DNA of 64,000 nt from Armatimonadota bacterium (GCA_026003175.1 BPGT01000001.1:968839-1032838), one strand, 5' to 3'; positions 17,280-26,229 are shown, numbered from the stretch's first letter. Numbers and translations are program-made. The notes: generated by a model from the sequence alone, not told the origin.

Positions 17280-18935
17280 TTATCTACCCCAGAGCAAATC
17301 GCCGAAAGCCCCTACCAGCTCGTACTTGCGCTCCCAGGTGGTGTACATAAAGCCGGTAACGCCCTTCGTCTTCTGCGCCAGATTGTGCCACTCCTTCGCC
17401 TCGTCCAGGTTGGGAGCCTCGTAGTAACAGGCGATAAGCGTGCGGAAGCCCTCTCTGGCAAAGAAGTTCAGACTTTCTGCTCGCGGTGCTCCACCCCACA
17501 CCGCGATTATCGTATCTTTCGGGATATACTTCCATGAGCCGGTGAAGTCGCCCTGCACGAGATAGTAGTTGGCACGGGCATTGTGGTTCGGATCAAACAT
17601 GTCCGACCACACGTACACCTGCACTTTGGGGTTTATCTTGCGCAAAATCTGCACCTGCCTCGTGACGCATTCGCCCAGCAGCTTTGCCATATCTCTGCCC
17701 TGACAGGCGGCGCACGTACCTCCCATGCGCACCTCGTCCATGCTCAGTATCACCCTGTCGAACTTCAGGTGTTCCCAAAGTAGTTTTGCCTCGTGCTCAT
17801 AGATGTCGTACAGGGATGGTTCTGCCATGCATACGGTCACCTGGCTCTCGTAGATGACCATCGGATGATACCAGCTGACACGCAACCGCTGCCCATCGCG
17901 GATTCGACTGCCGGGCAGCAGTTTTAAGGGTGGGGCGGGACGGTCGACGTTCCAGAAGGAGAAATCGGGGTCCACCAGAGGTGCGTAGTCTCTGCCTTCC
18001 TCGTAGGTTACGGAGCCATCCTCGCTTTTGATGGTGACCGGTGTGCCCGGACGGCGCAGAACGTTGATTGGTCCGACCTCTTCTATCGTCCAGTCGTCCA
18101 CCCAGAACTTGCCGGACTGTCCTCCCCAGATACCCACATATACCAGCACCTTCTCATTGCCCAGACTGTTGAAAATAATGGTGAGCTTGCGCCAGTCGGA
18201 GGTCTCGGGCACGTCGAAGCTGCGCGGGGCGAGGTCACGGTCGCCTGCCAGCACCAGCAAGCGCAGGTTCGATCGGGGACGCAACCCCTCGGTTTTCACC
18301 CACACACTCATACGGTAGCATCGGTAGGGGTGTACGCGCACCTCCTGCATCACACGGGCGTTGCCGGCAGGCTGGGCACGAAAGTTCTCAAAGCGCAACG
18401 AGGCTTTGCCACTGTGCACAACCTGCGTATCGGGAAACGAAACCATCCCCGGCTCATCGTGGAAGTTGAAAGCCTTCATGCGGTTGCCATCGAAGTCTTC
18501 AAAACCGCCGTTCACAATGGAACCAGGTGGGTCGGGTACATGTCGCGCCTCGTTGCCCTGCACCACGAAAAGCGCGTCCTGTACCGGCATACCCTCCGCC
18601 AGATGACGGTCATGCCATAGCGTACCTCCCCCGTATCCCACCGAAAAGATGGAGGGGATGATTTCCAGATTCAGTCGCTCGCAGGTTTGCTTTACCTGCT
18701 GAAGACGACGGAAGTATTCCGGCGGTTGCTTACATAGCGCATCCAGATTCGCCGAGAGCACCGCGCCGTTGTAGCCGTGTTTCGCTGCCTCTTCCAGTAC
18801 GGCAGTGATTTGCGTTACATCATCGTCGCGGTTCAGCCCCCAGCCGAAAATCCACACCCAGCGGTCCTGGTAGCCCTGCGCGAGTACCATGCTACCCCAT
18901 CCGATAAGAATCAGCAACATGAGCAAATAGCGCAT
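17280..18935 (-). CDS. Exported glycosidase-like protein with inserted carbohydrate-binding-type domain
   Basis: Start ATG 18935 has AGGAGGTG 7 bp upstream; the in-frame GTG at 18944 lies inside that site. The 551-residue product has a signal peptide (MRYLLMLLILIGWGSMVLA), a TIM-barrel-like first part (AKHGYNGAVLSANLDAL), an inserted galactose-binding-like beta-sandwich (about 150-290; GSIVNGGFEDFDGN, SGKASLRFEN, GKFWVDDW) and the rest of the barrel (FDRVILSMDEVRMGGTC, VYVWSDMFDPNHNA). The MDE(V) pair could act as in GH20-like barrels. It is secreted, so it probably acts outside the cytoplasm, in an operon with the cytoplasmic glycosidase-like gene downstream. Substrate unknown. Confidence 0.55.
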   Translation of the reverse strand: MRYLLMLLILIGWGSMVLAQGYQDRWVWIFGWGLNRDDDVTQITAVLEEAAKHGYNGAVLSANLDALCKQPPEYFRRLQQVKQTCERLNLEIIPSIFSVGYGGGTLWHDRHLAEGMPVQDALFVVQGNEARHVPDPPGSIVNGGFEDFDGNRMKAFNFHDEPGMVSFPDTQVVHSGKASLRFENFRAQPAGNARVMQEVRVHPYRCYRMSVWVKTEGLRPRSNLRLLVLAGDRDLAPRSFDVPETSDWRKLTIIFNSLGNEKVLVYVGIWGGQSGKFWVDDWTIEEVGPINVLRRPGTPVTIKSEDGSVTYEEGRDYAPLVDPDFSFWNVDRPAPPLKLLPGSRIRDGQRLRVSWYHPMVIYESQVTVCMAEPSLYDIYEHEAKLLWEHLKFDRVILSMDEVRMGGTCAACQGRDMAKLLGECVTRQVQILRKINPKVQVYVWSDMFDPNHNARANYYLVQGDFTGSWKYIPKDTIIAVWGGAPRAESLNFFAREGFRTLIACYYEAPNLDEAKEWHNLAQKTKGVTGFMYTTWERKYELVGAFGDLLWGR

Positions 18936-19312
18936 GGCAAGCACCTCCTGAGTTTGCCACGAGGAGTGGCGGTCGATGACACGAGAAAACGGCTCGGCAG
19001 GAGCCTCGCCCTCCAGAGCGTATCCTTGCGAGCGTCAGCGAAGTCATCCCCTCCGCCTCCAGTGCAGTGATCCGTTGGCCTCTTTCACGGCTGAAGCCGT
19101 TCCCTCGCAAACCCTATTCGGCCAGCGAAGGCTGGATTCGTCTGAATGGGTGCGGCTTCAGCCGCAAACGCTCAGGGAGATTCTTCGCTGTTTACCTGGA
19201 GTGCTTATGCACGCCACATCGTTTCTCTACTGTGAGAAACATTCCTGCACGGCGTCTTGCCGTGAAGCGGTGGTCTGATGCACCAGGCGTGAAGTTATGC
19301 TATACTGAAAAT
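18936..19312. repeat. Intergenic region with two dispersed repeat types
   Basis: At 18981-19060 there is a repeat with ACGAGAAAACGGCTCGGCAG, GAGCCTCGCCCTCC, CTTGCGAGCGTCAGCGA and ATCCCCTCCGC. A closely matching block lies at 36172-36243. At about 19085-19170 shorter inverted units carry GGCTGAAGCCGTTCCCTCGC and GGCTTCAGCCGC, similar to 37263-37283. No gene is seen. The gmk promoter closes the region. Confidence 0.65.
19298..19306 (+). promoter_or_regulatory. Extended -10 promoter giving a leaderless gmk transcript
   Basis: TGCTATACT at 19298-19306 is an extended -10 element. Only six bases separate it from ATG 19313, so transcription should start at or within a base or two of the ATG. No Shine-Dalgarno sequence is present and no good -35 box is seen. 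Confidence 0.6.
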
Positions 19313-19882
19313 ATGGCTAAACTCTTCGTTCTGTCCGGTCCCAGCGGTGTAGGCAAAGACACCTTGCTGCAGCTTCTGCTTCGGCGGGTACCGGATGTCG
19401 TCAAGTGCCTGACCGCCACCACGCGCCCTCCGCGCGAAGGGGAACAGCACGGTGTGGACTATCTCTTCCTCTCGCAAGAGGAGTTTGCACGCTGGATTGC
19501 GGAAGACAAGTTTCTGGAGTACGCCCGCTATAACCAGGCATACTATGGGACACCTCGCCACCTGACGGAGGAGTGGCTGGCGAAGGGGCTGGATGTTATC
19601 CTGAAGATTGAAGTACAGGGTGGTTTGCAGGTACGCCGGCGCGTGCCCGATGCGGTGCTTATCTTTGTGCAGCCGCCCAGTATGGAGGCGTTGCGTCAGC
19701 GGTTAATGGCGCGTGGTACGGATACACCGGAGCAGATAGAACATCGATTGCGCATTGCCGAGCAGGAGATGCAAGCGATGCCACACTACGACTATCTGGT
19801 GACCAACGACGACCTGGAGCAGGCGGTAGACCTGTTGCGATGTATTCTTCTCGCCGAGCGCGCGCGCATCCCGAAGAGGTGA
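19313..19882 (+). CDS. gmk: Guanylate kinase
   Basis: The enzyme phosphorylates GMP to GDP with ATP. The 189-residue product has the P-loop GPSGVGKD (about 9-16), the GMP-binding segment TATTRPPREGEQHGVDYLFL and the lid region LEYARYNQAYYGTP, all family signatures. Walker A has Asp after Lys (GKD) where most homologues have Ser or Thr. In-frame starts further upstream lie in repeat sequence and are rejected. coaBC follows after 3 bp; the rpoZ gene that often sits between them is absent. Confidence 0.96.
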   Translation: MAKLFVLSGPSGVGKDTLLQLLLRRVPDVVKCLTATTRPPREGEQHGVDYLFLSQEEFARWIAEDKFLEYARYNQAYYGTPRHLTEEWLAKGLDVILKIEVQGGLQVRRRVPDAVLIFVQPPSMEALRQRLMARGTDTPEQIEHRLRIAEQEMQAMPHYDYLVTNDDLEQAVDLLRCILLAERARIPKR

Positions 19883-19885
19883 GAC

Positions 19886-21088
19886 ATGTCTGTCTTTGAA
19901 GGAAAGCATATCCTGCTGGGCGTCACGGGCAGTATCGCAGCATACAAAGCGGCGGATATCGCTTCCAAGCTCACGCAGGCAGGAGCAGAGGTGGACGTGG
20001 TGCTCACAGAGCGTGCTCGCCGCTTCATCACGGAAGTAACCTTCCGTGCCATTACCCGCCGCCCGGTGTTGATTGACCTCTTCGATGAACCCGAGGAGCG
20101 GCAAATCGCGCATATCCATCTGGCGAAGCGGGCGGATGTGCTTCTGATAGCCCCTGCTACCGCCAACATTCTGGCGAAGCTGGCAGTGGGTATCGCCGAC
20201 GATTTGCTGAGCACCCTCGCGCTGGCAACGCAGGCGAAAATAGTGATTGCCCCCGCGATGAACACCGTCATGTGGCAGCATCCCGCCACACAACACAACG
20301 TGAGGGTTTTGGAAGAGAGGGGTGTCACCTTTGTATACCCCACCGAGGGGATGCTTGCCTGTGGAGACATGGGAGCGGGCAAATTAGCAGATACCCCCGC
20401 CATCCTCGCGGCGGTAGAGGCGGTGCTGAACCCTCCCCTGCGCGGCGTGCACATTCTGGTCACTGCCGGACCGACGGAAGAACCGATAGATGCGGTGCGC
20501 CATCTCTCCAACCCCTCTTCGGGCAAAATGGGCTATGCGATTGCCGAAGAGGCAATCCGGCAAGGAGCAGAAGTGACGCTAGTCACCGGACCTACCTTGC
20601 TGGAGCCTCCCGCCGGCGCGAAAGTGGTGCGCGTGCGCACCGCACAGCAGATGCTGGATGCTTGCCTGCAAGTATATGACGAAGTGGATGTCGTCATCGC
20701 CACCGCCGCCGTCAGCGACTACCGCCCCGCCGAAGTGTGGCAGGGCAAGCGCAAGAAAGGCGAGGAGGAATGGACGATTTGCCTGGTGCCCAACCCGGAC
20801 ATCCTGCGCATCCTGGGCGAGCATAAAGGCAAGCACATCCTGGTGGGCTTTGCAGCGGAAACGCAGGAGCTGCTGGAGAATGCACTGGCGAAACTGCGTG
20901 AGAAGAACCTGGACCTGATCGTAGCGAACGACGTTTCGCAAGAAGGCTCCGGCTTTCGCACCGACACCAATCGGGTGACCCTCTTGTGGGCAGATGGCAG
21001 GCAAGAACCACTGCCCCTCATGACCAAGCGTGAGGTGGCACATCGCCTGCTGGAGGTGATCAGGGAACAATTGCTTCCGGGCGGATAG
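19886..21088 (+). CDS. coaBC: Bifunctional phosphopantothenoylcysteine decarboxylase/synthetase
   Basis: The product makes 4'-phosphopantetheine precursors of coenzyme A. Residues about 1-180 are the flavin-dependent CoaC half (LGVTGSIAAYKAADI, APAMNTVMWQHPAT and the Cys-bearing ACGDMGAGKLAD loop). Residues about 185-400 are the CoaB half (VTAGPTEEPIDAVRHLSN, SSGKMGYAIAEEA, AAVSDYRPAE, VANDVSQEGSGF). At 400 residues the length is normal. It starts 3 bp after gmk and should be cotranscribed with it. The short GAGGTGAGAC before ATG 19886 is an adequate ribosome site. Confidence 0.96.
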   Translation: MSVFEGKHILLGVTGSIAAYKAADIASKLTQAGAEVDVVLTERARRFITEVTFRAITRRPVLIDLFDEPEERQIAHIHLAKRADVLLIAPATANILAKLAVGIADDLLSTLALATQAKIVIAPAMNTVMWQHPATQHNVRVLEERGVTFVYPTEGMLACGDMGAGKLADTPAILAAVEAVLNPPLRGVHILVTAGPTEEPIDAVRHLSNPSSGKMGYAIAEEAIRQGAEVTLVTGPTLLEPPAGAKVVRVRTAQQMLDACLQVYDEVDVVIATAAVSDYRPAEVWQGKRKKGEEEWTICLVPNPDILRILGEHKGKHILVGFAAETQELLENALAKLREKNLDLIVANDVSQEGSGFRTDTNRVTLLWADGRQEPLPLMTKREVAHRLLEVIREQLLPGG

Positions 21089-21486
21089 CGGATTTGCTCG
21101 TCCCAATCCGCTAAGAGCATAAGGCGCAGGCTAAAGCCTGCGGCTACAATGAGTATTTGGGGACGGATTCGCTTTCCTGTCATCCTGGATGTAGCCGCAA
21201 CCTTCAGGTTGCGCTCCTAAGCGAAGAGTCTCTTTAGTATGCGGGGAAAGCGGACCGCCGATAGATAGATGGTAAACAGAAGTGTTTTAGCTACGAAAGA
21301 AAGTACTTCTGCTGAATTTTCATACGGATTTCCGTAAAACGCAGGGTTTTGGTACGGTTTATGCATATTAAGTAGAATGGGGAGTTTCCGTAAGGAACGG
21401 GCGAAAAGCGCTTTTACCGCGTGTAGTATTACACGGTGTGGGAAGGACATGCGCGTCACTATTCAGGAAGGAGGGTGTACTCAAAA
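21089..21486. other. Intergenic region with repeat pair and a possible promoter
   Basis: At about 21121-21222 two divergent units, GCAGGCTAAAGCCTGCGGCTACA and GTAGCCGCAACCTTCAGGTTGCGCTCC, form a larger inverted arrangement typical of dispersed intergenic repeats. Farther on, TTGGTA (21348-21353) and TAGAAT (21373-21378) with a 19-bp gap are a weak promoter candidate for the next gene, giving a leader of about 100 bases. No gene is supported. Confidence 0.45.
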
Positions 21487-22692
21487 ATGCGTTTCGCCAG
21501 GGTTTGTCTCGCTGCCGTCCTGGTGTTTGCAGTGGGGCTTCTGTGTATCATCCCACGACCGGCGGCGGCACAGGTCTTCACGGTAGGTGGCTACTCATGG
21601 GACATAGCGAACGGTCCCACACGTGCTCTTCCTGTGCAGCCCGACAACGTGAGCGGTTTCAGCTTCTACGACTCCGACTTTCTGTATGATCAGCCCAGTT
21701 TCGACCGTAGCAAGACTATCGGGTGGATCATGAACGGCAGTCCCACAGGGCGAGCGCGCTTTGTGGAGCTGGGTAATCCTACCGATCCTACTGTGCGCAA
21801 AATCTTTCTGGTAGACTGGGAAGGCAAGCGACTGCCCAACCTGCCTGGCGAAGACTTTGTGGTATACGAGGTCGGTTCGCTGGGCGCACCAGAAGGGTTC
21901 ATGGTAGCAGTACGCAAAAAAGGGTCTACCGAGTTCAGCCTGTGGCGTTACGAGTTTGCTAACTCTTTTACCACCGGCTACAACGTCTTCGCCACGGCGT
22001 ACGACCTCAGCGACTTCGGTCTTCAGGACGGAGAAACTATCGACGCCATCATGATTGGCAACCTCATCGACGCCGACCGTGTGGACTCTCCAAGCGGACA
22101 GGGTAACGTGATACTTGGGGGCGGAAGTGGATACGTCCCGCTGCAGGGACCACAATCTGCTACACCGAACCAGCCCTATCCCAGCACCCGGTTCGACGCA
22201 GACATCGTGTACGTGGCGGCGCTGCACAACATTCTGCCCGCAGGCTTCTCTGTCAGTGGAACCGTGACCCTTACCGACTACGGGGGCGATATCACGCAGG
22301 TGCCGATCGACGTGGAGCTGAGGCAGGATGGCAATGTGGTGCGCTCTGAGCAGATTAACCTGAATGCTGACGGCTCCTACACCATCACCGACGTGGCAGA
22401 CGGCACGTATGACGTGGCATTCAAAGCCAGCCACTGGCTGCGTGTGGTGGTGCCGGGTGTAGTGGTATCTGGCGCGGATGTTACCGGCGTGGACGTATCG
22501 CTGATAAACGGCGACATCGACGGCGACAACGAGGTGACCCTGTTCGACTTCGGCGCGCTGGTCGCCGCCTTTGGCAGCATCCCCGGTGACGCAAACTGGA
22601 ACCCCGATGCCGACCTGGACGGAGACGAAGAGGTAACCCTGTTCGATTTCGGCGTCCTGGTACGCAACTTCGGCGCCATCGGCGACGAGTAA
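21487..22692 (+). CDS. Exported protein with C-terminal dockerin-like calcium repeats
   Basis: ATG 21487 follows GGAAGGAGGGTG and opens directly into a signal peptide (MRFARVCLAAVLVFAVGLLC ... PAAA). The 401-residue product has a beta-rich middle part of unknown fold, a carboxypeptidase-regulatory-like beta-sandwich (about 255-335; FSVSGTVTLTDYGG, ADGSYTITDVADGTY) and two dockerin type I EF-hand repeats at the end (GDIDGDNEVTLFDFGALV and ADLDGDEEVTLFDFGVLV). Dockerin-like tails bind cohesins in cellulosomes but are also common in non-cellulosomal exported proteins of these phyla. A strong terminator follows, so this is probably a single-gene unit. Confidence 0.75.
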   Translation: MRFARVCLAAVLVFAVGLLCIIPRPAAAQVFTVGGYSWDIANGPTRALPVQPDNVSGFSFYDSDFLYDQPSFDRSKTIGWIMNGSPTGRARFVELGNPTDPTVRKIFLVDWEGKRLPNLPGEDFVVYEVGSLGAPEGFMVAVRKKGSTEFSLWRYEFANSFTTGYNVFATAYDLSDFGLQDGETIDAIMIGNLIDADRVDSPSGQGNVILGGGSGYVPLQGPQSATPNQPYPSTRFDADIVYVAALHNILPAGFSVSGTVTLTDYGGDITQVPIDVELRQDGNVVRSEQINLNADGSYTITDVADGTYDVAFKASHWLRVVVPGVVVSGADVTGVDVSLINGDIDGDNEVTLFDFGALVAAFGSIPGDANWNPDADLDGDEEVTLFDFGVLVRNFGAIGDE

Positions 22693-22703
22693 GCAGTCTA
22701 GAG

Positions 22704-22743
22704 GCACGGGATTCGAATCGCCCTTCCGAATCCCGTGCTTTTT
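22704..22743 (+). terminator. Intrinsic terminator after the dockerin-like gene
   Basis: GCACGGGATTCG (22704-22715) and CGAATCCCGTGC (22727-22738) form a perfect 12-bp stem followed by TTTTT. Confidence 0.9.
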
Positions 22744-23049
22744 CCAGAGAGAGCAAAATCCCTTGACAAGTCTATCTGCATTGACTAAACTTATTACCAG
22801 TGTTGTAATATTAGATGTACGAATATGGAACACGAGTGAAGTATAAAACGTCTAAACAACCAGCAGTGTATCCAGTGTCAACCCTTGCTGTTGTTCTGAG
22901 CGCAAGCGAAGAATCTTGTGTTATCGTTGCGTGGAGAGACTTCGCTAGCGTCCAGCATGACAAGAGGTGTAGTAGCCTGAGATATTATTCTGGTCAATAG
23001 CCAACAGGCTTTGACATATCCTACATTAGGTCAGGAGGGTGAAACGGTG
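22744..23049. other. Intergenic region: possible promoter and degenerate repeat
   Basis: TTGACA (22763-22768), 17 bp and TAAACT (22786-22791) is a plausible promoter for the pilin-like genes, giving a leader of about 250 bases. Within that leader, at about 22890-22970, are TTCTGAGCGCAAGCGAAGAATC and GAGAGACTTCGCTAGCGTCC, a dispersed repeat type. A ribosome site AGGAGGGTGAAACGG precedes 23050. No gene is supported. Confidence 0.5.
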
Positions 23050-23763
23050 ATGAAGCGACATGCTTTCACGCTGATCGAGCTGCTGGTCGTGATAGCAATT
23101 ATCGCGATACTGGCAGCCATCCTGTTCCCGGTGTTCGCACGCGCGCGAGAGTCTGCCCGCAACGCCAACTGCCTGTCCAACATGAACCAGATTGGCAAGG
23201 CGTTCAGCATGTACGTGCAGGATTATGACCGCATCATCCCCAATGGCACAAACCGCTACGACGCCTATGCTTATGGACAGTTGCCTCCATGCGAGGACAC
23301 GTTGCAGGCAGGCTGCTTCTACAGCGTGCAGTACCAGCTAACGCCCTACATCAAGAACCAGCAGGTCTGGAAGGACCCCAGTGATTCGGGCGACCGTCCG
23401 CCACTGGCACAGGGGGTAGCCGCTGTGAGTAACTACTACAATCAGTTCGGCTCCTCGTACTACTACGTGATGCGCCGCCTGAATAACTTCGACCAGACGC
23501 AGCTGGCGATGTCTTCCGACTGGGAGCGCGGGGTTGTTGCTGACCTGCGCTACTCGCAGGTGTTCGTCTTCCACGACGGCGGGCATGGTCCACATACCAC
23601 CGGCACCTCTCGTAGCGATACCACGCTGCAGTCTTTCCCGGAGAGGTGGCACAACGACACCATGATCAACCTGTTGTTCGCGGACGGACACACCAAGTCC
23701 ACCCCATACGACCAGTATGTGAAGCTGCGCCGGGGCGGCATCTGGGTCTGGAACGCTAACTAA
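23050..23763 (+). CDS. Prepilin-like protein, DUF1559 / H-X9-DG type
   Basis: The 237-residue product starts [18 protein letters not shown] with Glu +5 and Ala -1, then [12 protein letters not shown] and YVQDYDR. It has a compact body and near the C-terminus [12 protein letters not shown] 23050 is preferred to the adjacent GTG 23047; AGGAGGGT lies 12 bp before it. This is the first of three same-strand pilin-like genes. It is shorter than its neighbours and lacks the usual HxxG(A/S)N residues before the DGH, having [10 protein letters not shown]. Membrane-anchored or pilus-like exported subunit by family knowledge; its partner proteins are unknown. Confidence 0.85.
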   Translation: MKRHAFTLIELLVVIAIIAILAAILFPVFARARESARNANCLSNMNQIGKAFSMYVQDYDRIIPNGTNRYDAYAYGQLPPCEDTLQAGCFYSVQYQLTPYIKNQQVWKDPSDSGDRPPLAQGVAAVSNYYNQFGSSYYYVMRRLNNFDQTQLAMSSDWERGVVADLRYSQVFVFHDGGHGPHTTGTSRSDTTLQSFPERWHNDTMINLLFADGHTKSTPYDQYVKLRRGGIWVWNAN

Positions 23764-23801
23764 ACGGCGCGTAACACTTACCATGAAGGAGGGGCATCAT
23801 C

Positions 23802-24656
23802 ATGAAACACAAACAGGGTTTCACACTTATCGAGCTACTGGTAGTTGTGGCGATTATCGCCATCCTTGCCGCTATCCTGTTCCCGGTGTTCGCGCAGGCG
23901 GTCGAACAGTCCAAGCAGTCGTCCTGCCAGTCTAACCTGAAGCAGATGGGATTGGCGATACTGATGTACATCCAGGACTACGACGACCGTTTCCCGTGGG
24001 CGCAGTCGCCACCCATTAACGTGAGCCAGCATGCGCCCGACTCCGGCCCAGGTGGGTGCATCGACTGGTACGCGGGACCCTCCCCGCTGGACCTTCTGGG
24101 GTCGCACAACGTGCAATTCGTGGACGACCCGCGAGGAGGCAGGGCGGTTACCGCACTGATCGGGGTTGGCGATCTGGCTCTGCCATACGTGCAGGACTTG
24201 ATTGTGCCTTACGTGAAAAACGAGGGCATCTTCCGCGACCCGGCAGACCGCGGTACCGACAACCAGTGGGCGTGTGAAGGGGTCGGCAAGGGCTGGATGG
24301 TGATGCGCTGGCCCGGCGTGGGCATCGGTTCCAGCTACATCTATAACCAAGGGCTTGTCTACTCGCCCGGTATCATTAATGACAACGGACGGGTCAGCAA
24401 CTGGACGAACATGCCACAGTACTGGAACCTGGGACAGGCGTCCATCCAACGCGTAGCAGAAGTGGCGATGCTGTGGGATACCGGCTACTGGCACCGCGTT
24501 GCCAGCAACACCCCGCCCGACTCGTACTTGACGGGCGATGGCTCTCACGCATACAACATCGCTTTTGTAGACGGACACGTGAAGAACGTGCCTGCGCCGA
24601 GCTTCACCTACAACATGAACTCGCCGATTTACCTCTATCGCAACCCCACGCAATAG
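23802..24656 (+). CDS. Prepilin-like protein, DUF1559 / H-X9-DG type
   Basis: The 284-residue product begins [19 protein letters not shown]. It is the only one of the five pilin-like proteins here with the canonical Gly at -1. It keeps [23 protein letters not shown] and, near the end, [22 protein letters not shown] precedes ATG 23802. It lies 38 bp after the previous pilin-like gene and ends in a hairpin terminator. The Cys pair in the body (GGCIDW and WACEG) could form a disulfide. Role inferred from family only. Confidence 0.87.
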   Translation: MKHKQGFTLIELLVVVAIIAILAAILFPVFAQAVEQSKQSSCQSNLKQMGLAILMYIQDYDDRFPWAQSPPINVSQHAPDSGPGGCIDWYAGPSPLDLLGSHNVQFVDDPRGGRAVTALIGVGDLALPYVQDLIVPYVKNEGIFRDPADRGTDNQWACEGVGKGWMVMRWPGVGIGSSYIYNQGLVYSPGIINDNGRVSNWTNMPQYWNLGQASIQRVAEVAMLWDTGYWHRVASNTPPDSYLTGDGSHAYNIAFVDGHVKNVPAPSFTYNMNSPIYLYRNPTQ

Positions 24657-24665
24657 CAATGAACC

Positions 24666-24690
24666 GCCCCTTCCCCACCCGGGAAGGGGC
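24666..24690 (+). terminator. Hairpin terminator after the second pilin-like gene
   Basis: GCCCCTTCCC (24666-24675), a 5-base loop and GGGAAGGGGC (24681-24690) form a perfect 10-bp stem followed by TCTGTCTC. Confidence 0.7.
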
Positions 24691-24762
24691 TCTGTCTCTA
24701 TCTCAATCTCAAATCACCCTGAGAAATTTACCGGAAAATTCCTCTCTCCACCCAATAAGCTA

Positions 24763-24791
24763 TTGACAAAATTTCCAGCAAGGTGCAGAAT
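24763..24791 (+). promoter_or_regulatory. Predicted promoter for the 24945-26221 operon
   Basis: Perfect TTGACA at 24763-24768, 17-bp spacer, CAGAAT (4 of 6) at 24786-24791. Confidence 0.55.
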
Positions 24792-24944
24792 AAAGTACCA
24801 CTCCTCTCGCAGCGGTCACGAGGTATTGTGCGAGAAGGAGGGATCGGGTTTTCTTTCGCGAAAATACGTATACACAGATGTCTTACGCCTTCAGGCGTTC
24901 GGCATATTTATCGCACATCTAAGATCAGGAGGGTCAAAACGGTA

Positions 24945-25763
24945 ATGAGACAACGTGCTTTTACGCTCATTGAGCTGCTGGTGGTTATCGCGATTATCGC
25001 GATACTGGCAGCCATCCTGTTCCCCGTCTTCTCGCAGGCTCGAGAAGCGGCGCGCAAGTCGTCGTGTCTGTCCAACTCCAAGCAGTTCGGCACGGCGATC
25101 CTGATGTACGCCCAGGACTACGATGAGGCTATCGTGCCGTGGTTCAAGATTCGGGAGTACCCCGGGCAGCCCCTGAACGAGCGTTTCTGGTTCGGGCTAC
25201 TACATCCTTACATCAAGAGCACTCTGGTGCCTCCAGACCCCGGCAGAACGTACACCCAAGGCGGGCAGCCTGCCGGATTGCATCGATGTCCCTCGTGGAG
25301 CGCGGAGAGGTACATGGAAGGCGTGAACATGCCTGACTGCTACCCGGGCGAAATGGACGCTTACTGGCCGCCCACCCAGGTCTTCGCGCACTATGGCATC
25401 GTGTTCCAGATGGCGTCGCGTGGTGGCGCGGGCACTCCGGAGAACCCCTACTATCACTTCCCGGGCAGCCTGTGTTACCCCGCTGCAAGCGGTGGACTGA
25501 CCCGCTACATGCCCGAAATCAAGCGACCGGCGGAGACCATCTTGATCGGCGACGGCATTACCTTCCTGGACAAAGGACCCACCTACGTGGTCATCTCCAT
25601 CGGTTGCGAATCACAGAAGATCCACCAGGACGGTGCGAACTTTACTTTCCTGGATGGACACGCCAAGAACATCAAGCGCAACCCGGAGCGCTATCTGGCG
25701 ACCACCGTCGAGAACGGACAGACCGTGTACTACGAGCGCTACTTCACTTTCTCGATGGAGTAA
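24945..25763 (+). CDS. Prepilin-like protein, DUF1559 / H-X9-DG type
   Basis: The 272-residue product starts [18 protein letters not shown] (Ala -1, Glu +5), then [24 protein letters not shown] and, near the end, [24 protein letters not shown] lies before ATG 24945; upstream in-frame starts fall in the leader and are rejected. Two small membrane-protein genes follow at 4 and 242 bp. It has its own promoter, separate from the two pilin-like genes before it. Confidence 0.88.
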   Translation: MRQRAFTLIELLVVIAIIAILAAILFPVFSQAREAARKSSCLSNSKQFGTAILMYAQDYDEAIVPWFKIREYPGQPLNERFWFGLLHPYIKSTLVPPDPGRTYTQGGQPAGLHRCPSWSAERYMEGVNMPDCYPGEMDAYWPPTQVFAHYGIVFQMASRGGAGTPENPYYHFPGSLCYPAASGGLTRYMPEIKRPAETILIGDGITFLDKGPTYVVISIGCESQKIHQDGANFTFLDGHAKNIKRNPERYLATTVENGQTVYYERYFTFSME

Positions 25764-25767
25764 TCTC

Positions 25768-25950
25768 ATGCGGAGAGGCATCGCCAGAGCGGTACTGCTC
25801 GTGTTGAGCCTGTTGTGGCTCGTTGTCATTGCACTGAGCATCACTGCCTGCGGAAAAAAAGAAGATCCAAAGGCAGAGGGCTACTACGAGGGACCGATGC
25901 TCCCCAAGAGCCAGAGAACGGGGACACCCGCTCAAGGGACGACTAATTAG
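25768..25950 (+). CDS. Tiny predicted lipoprotein behind a pilin-like gene
   Basis: The 60-residue product has a hydrophobic N-terminus ending in a lipobox-like SITAC with Cys at about 28, so it is probably a lipoprotein. A short charged segment follows, then GYYEGPMLPKSQR. The same tail motif occurs in the next gene (26006-26221). It starts 4 bp after the pilin-like stop and lacks a clear ribosome site, suggesting translational coupling. Function unknown. Confidence 0.65.
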   Translation: MRRGIARAVLLVLSLLWLVVIALSITACGKKEDPKAEGYYEGPMLPKSQRTGTPAQGTTN

Positions 25951-25954
25951 CCGA

Positions 25955-25979
25955 AGCCCCCGCCAATCAGGCGGGGGCT
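25955..25979 (+). terminator. Hairpin between two tiny membrane-protein genes
   Basis: AGCCCCCGCC (25955-25964), a 5-base loop and GGCGGGGGCT (25970-25979) form a perfect 10-bp stem. The U-tract is weak (GTTGACT), so partial read-through into the next gene is likely. Confidence 0.65.
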
Positions 25980-26005
25980 GTTGACTCCGTTAGGAGGAAA
26001 TTGCA

Positions 26006-26221
26006 ATGGGTGGAACTGGCGCGAAGAGGAACGTGGTCATTCTGTTGCTTGTAGGCGTTGTACTGGTAGGCATAGCGATGCTACTGCGCTACCAGGTACA
26101 GAAGGAAGAGCCCCCGCCCCCCGGCTACTATGAGGGACCGATGCTTCCCAAGTCACAACGTATGGGACCGCCAGGCGGTGGAGGTGCCCCCCCAGCAGGA
26201 GGCGGGCAGACCACCCGCTAA
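26006..26221 (+). CDS. Tiny single-pass membrane protein sharing a tail motif with its neighbour
   Basis: The 71-residue product has one membrane helix (VVILLLVGVVLVGIAMLL, about 9-26), then QVQKEEPPPPGYYEGPMLPKS and a Gly/Pro-rich end. The GYYEGPMLPKSQR core is nearly identical to that of 25768-25950, although the membrane parts differ. TTAGGAGGAAAT is a good ribosome site before ATG 26006. This is the last gene of the pilin-like cluster. Confidence 0.68.
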   Translation: MGGTGAKRNVVILLLVGVVLVGIAMLLRYQVQKEEPPPPGYYEGPMLPKSQRMGPPGGGGAPPAGGGQTTR

Positions 26222-26229
26222 ACGCAAGA

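Larger units (their letters stand above)
24657..24944. other. Intergenic region: terminator, promoter and long leader
   Basis: A hairpin at 24666-24690 ends the preceding gene. TTGACA (24763-24768), a 17-bp spacer and CAGAAT (24786-24791) form a likely promoter. The predicted leader of about 150 bases to ATG 24945 has a ribosome site AGGAGGGTC near its end. No gene is seen. Confidence 0.55.

Noticed and set aside
21217-21459. 80-codon minus-strand frame in the gap before the dockerin-like gene
   Set aside because: No ribosome site, no family motif, and it covers the candidate promoter of the next gene.
22704-22743. GGATTCGAATC-like sequence as the T-arm of a tRNA gene
   Set aside because: It is the left arm of a perfect 12-bp terminator stem followed by T5; no acceptor, D or anticodon arm is nearby.
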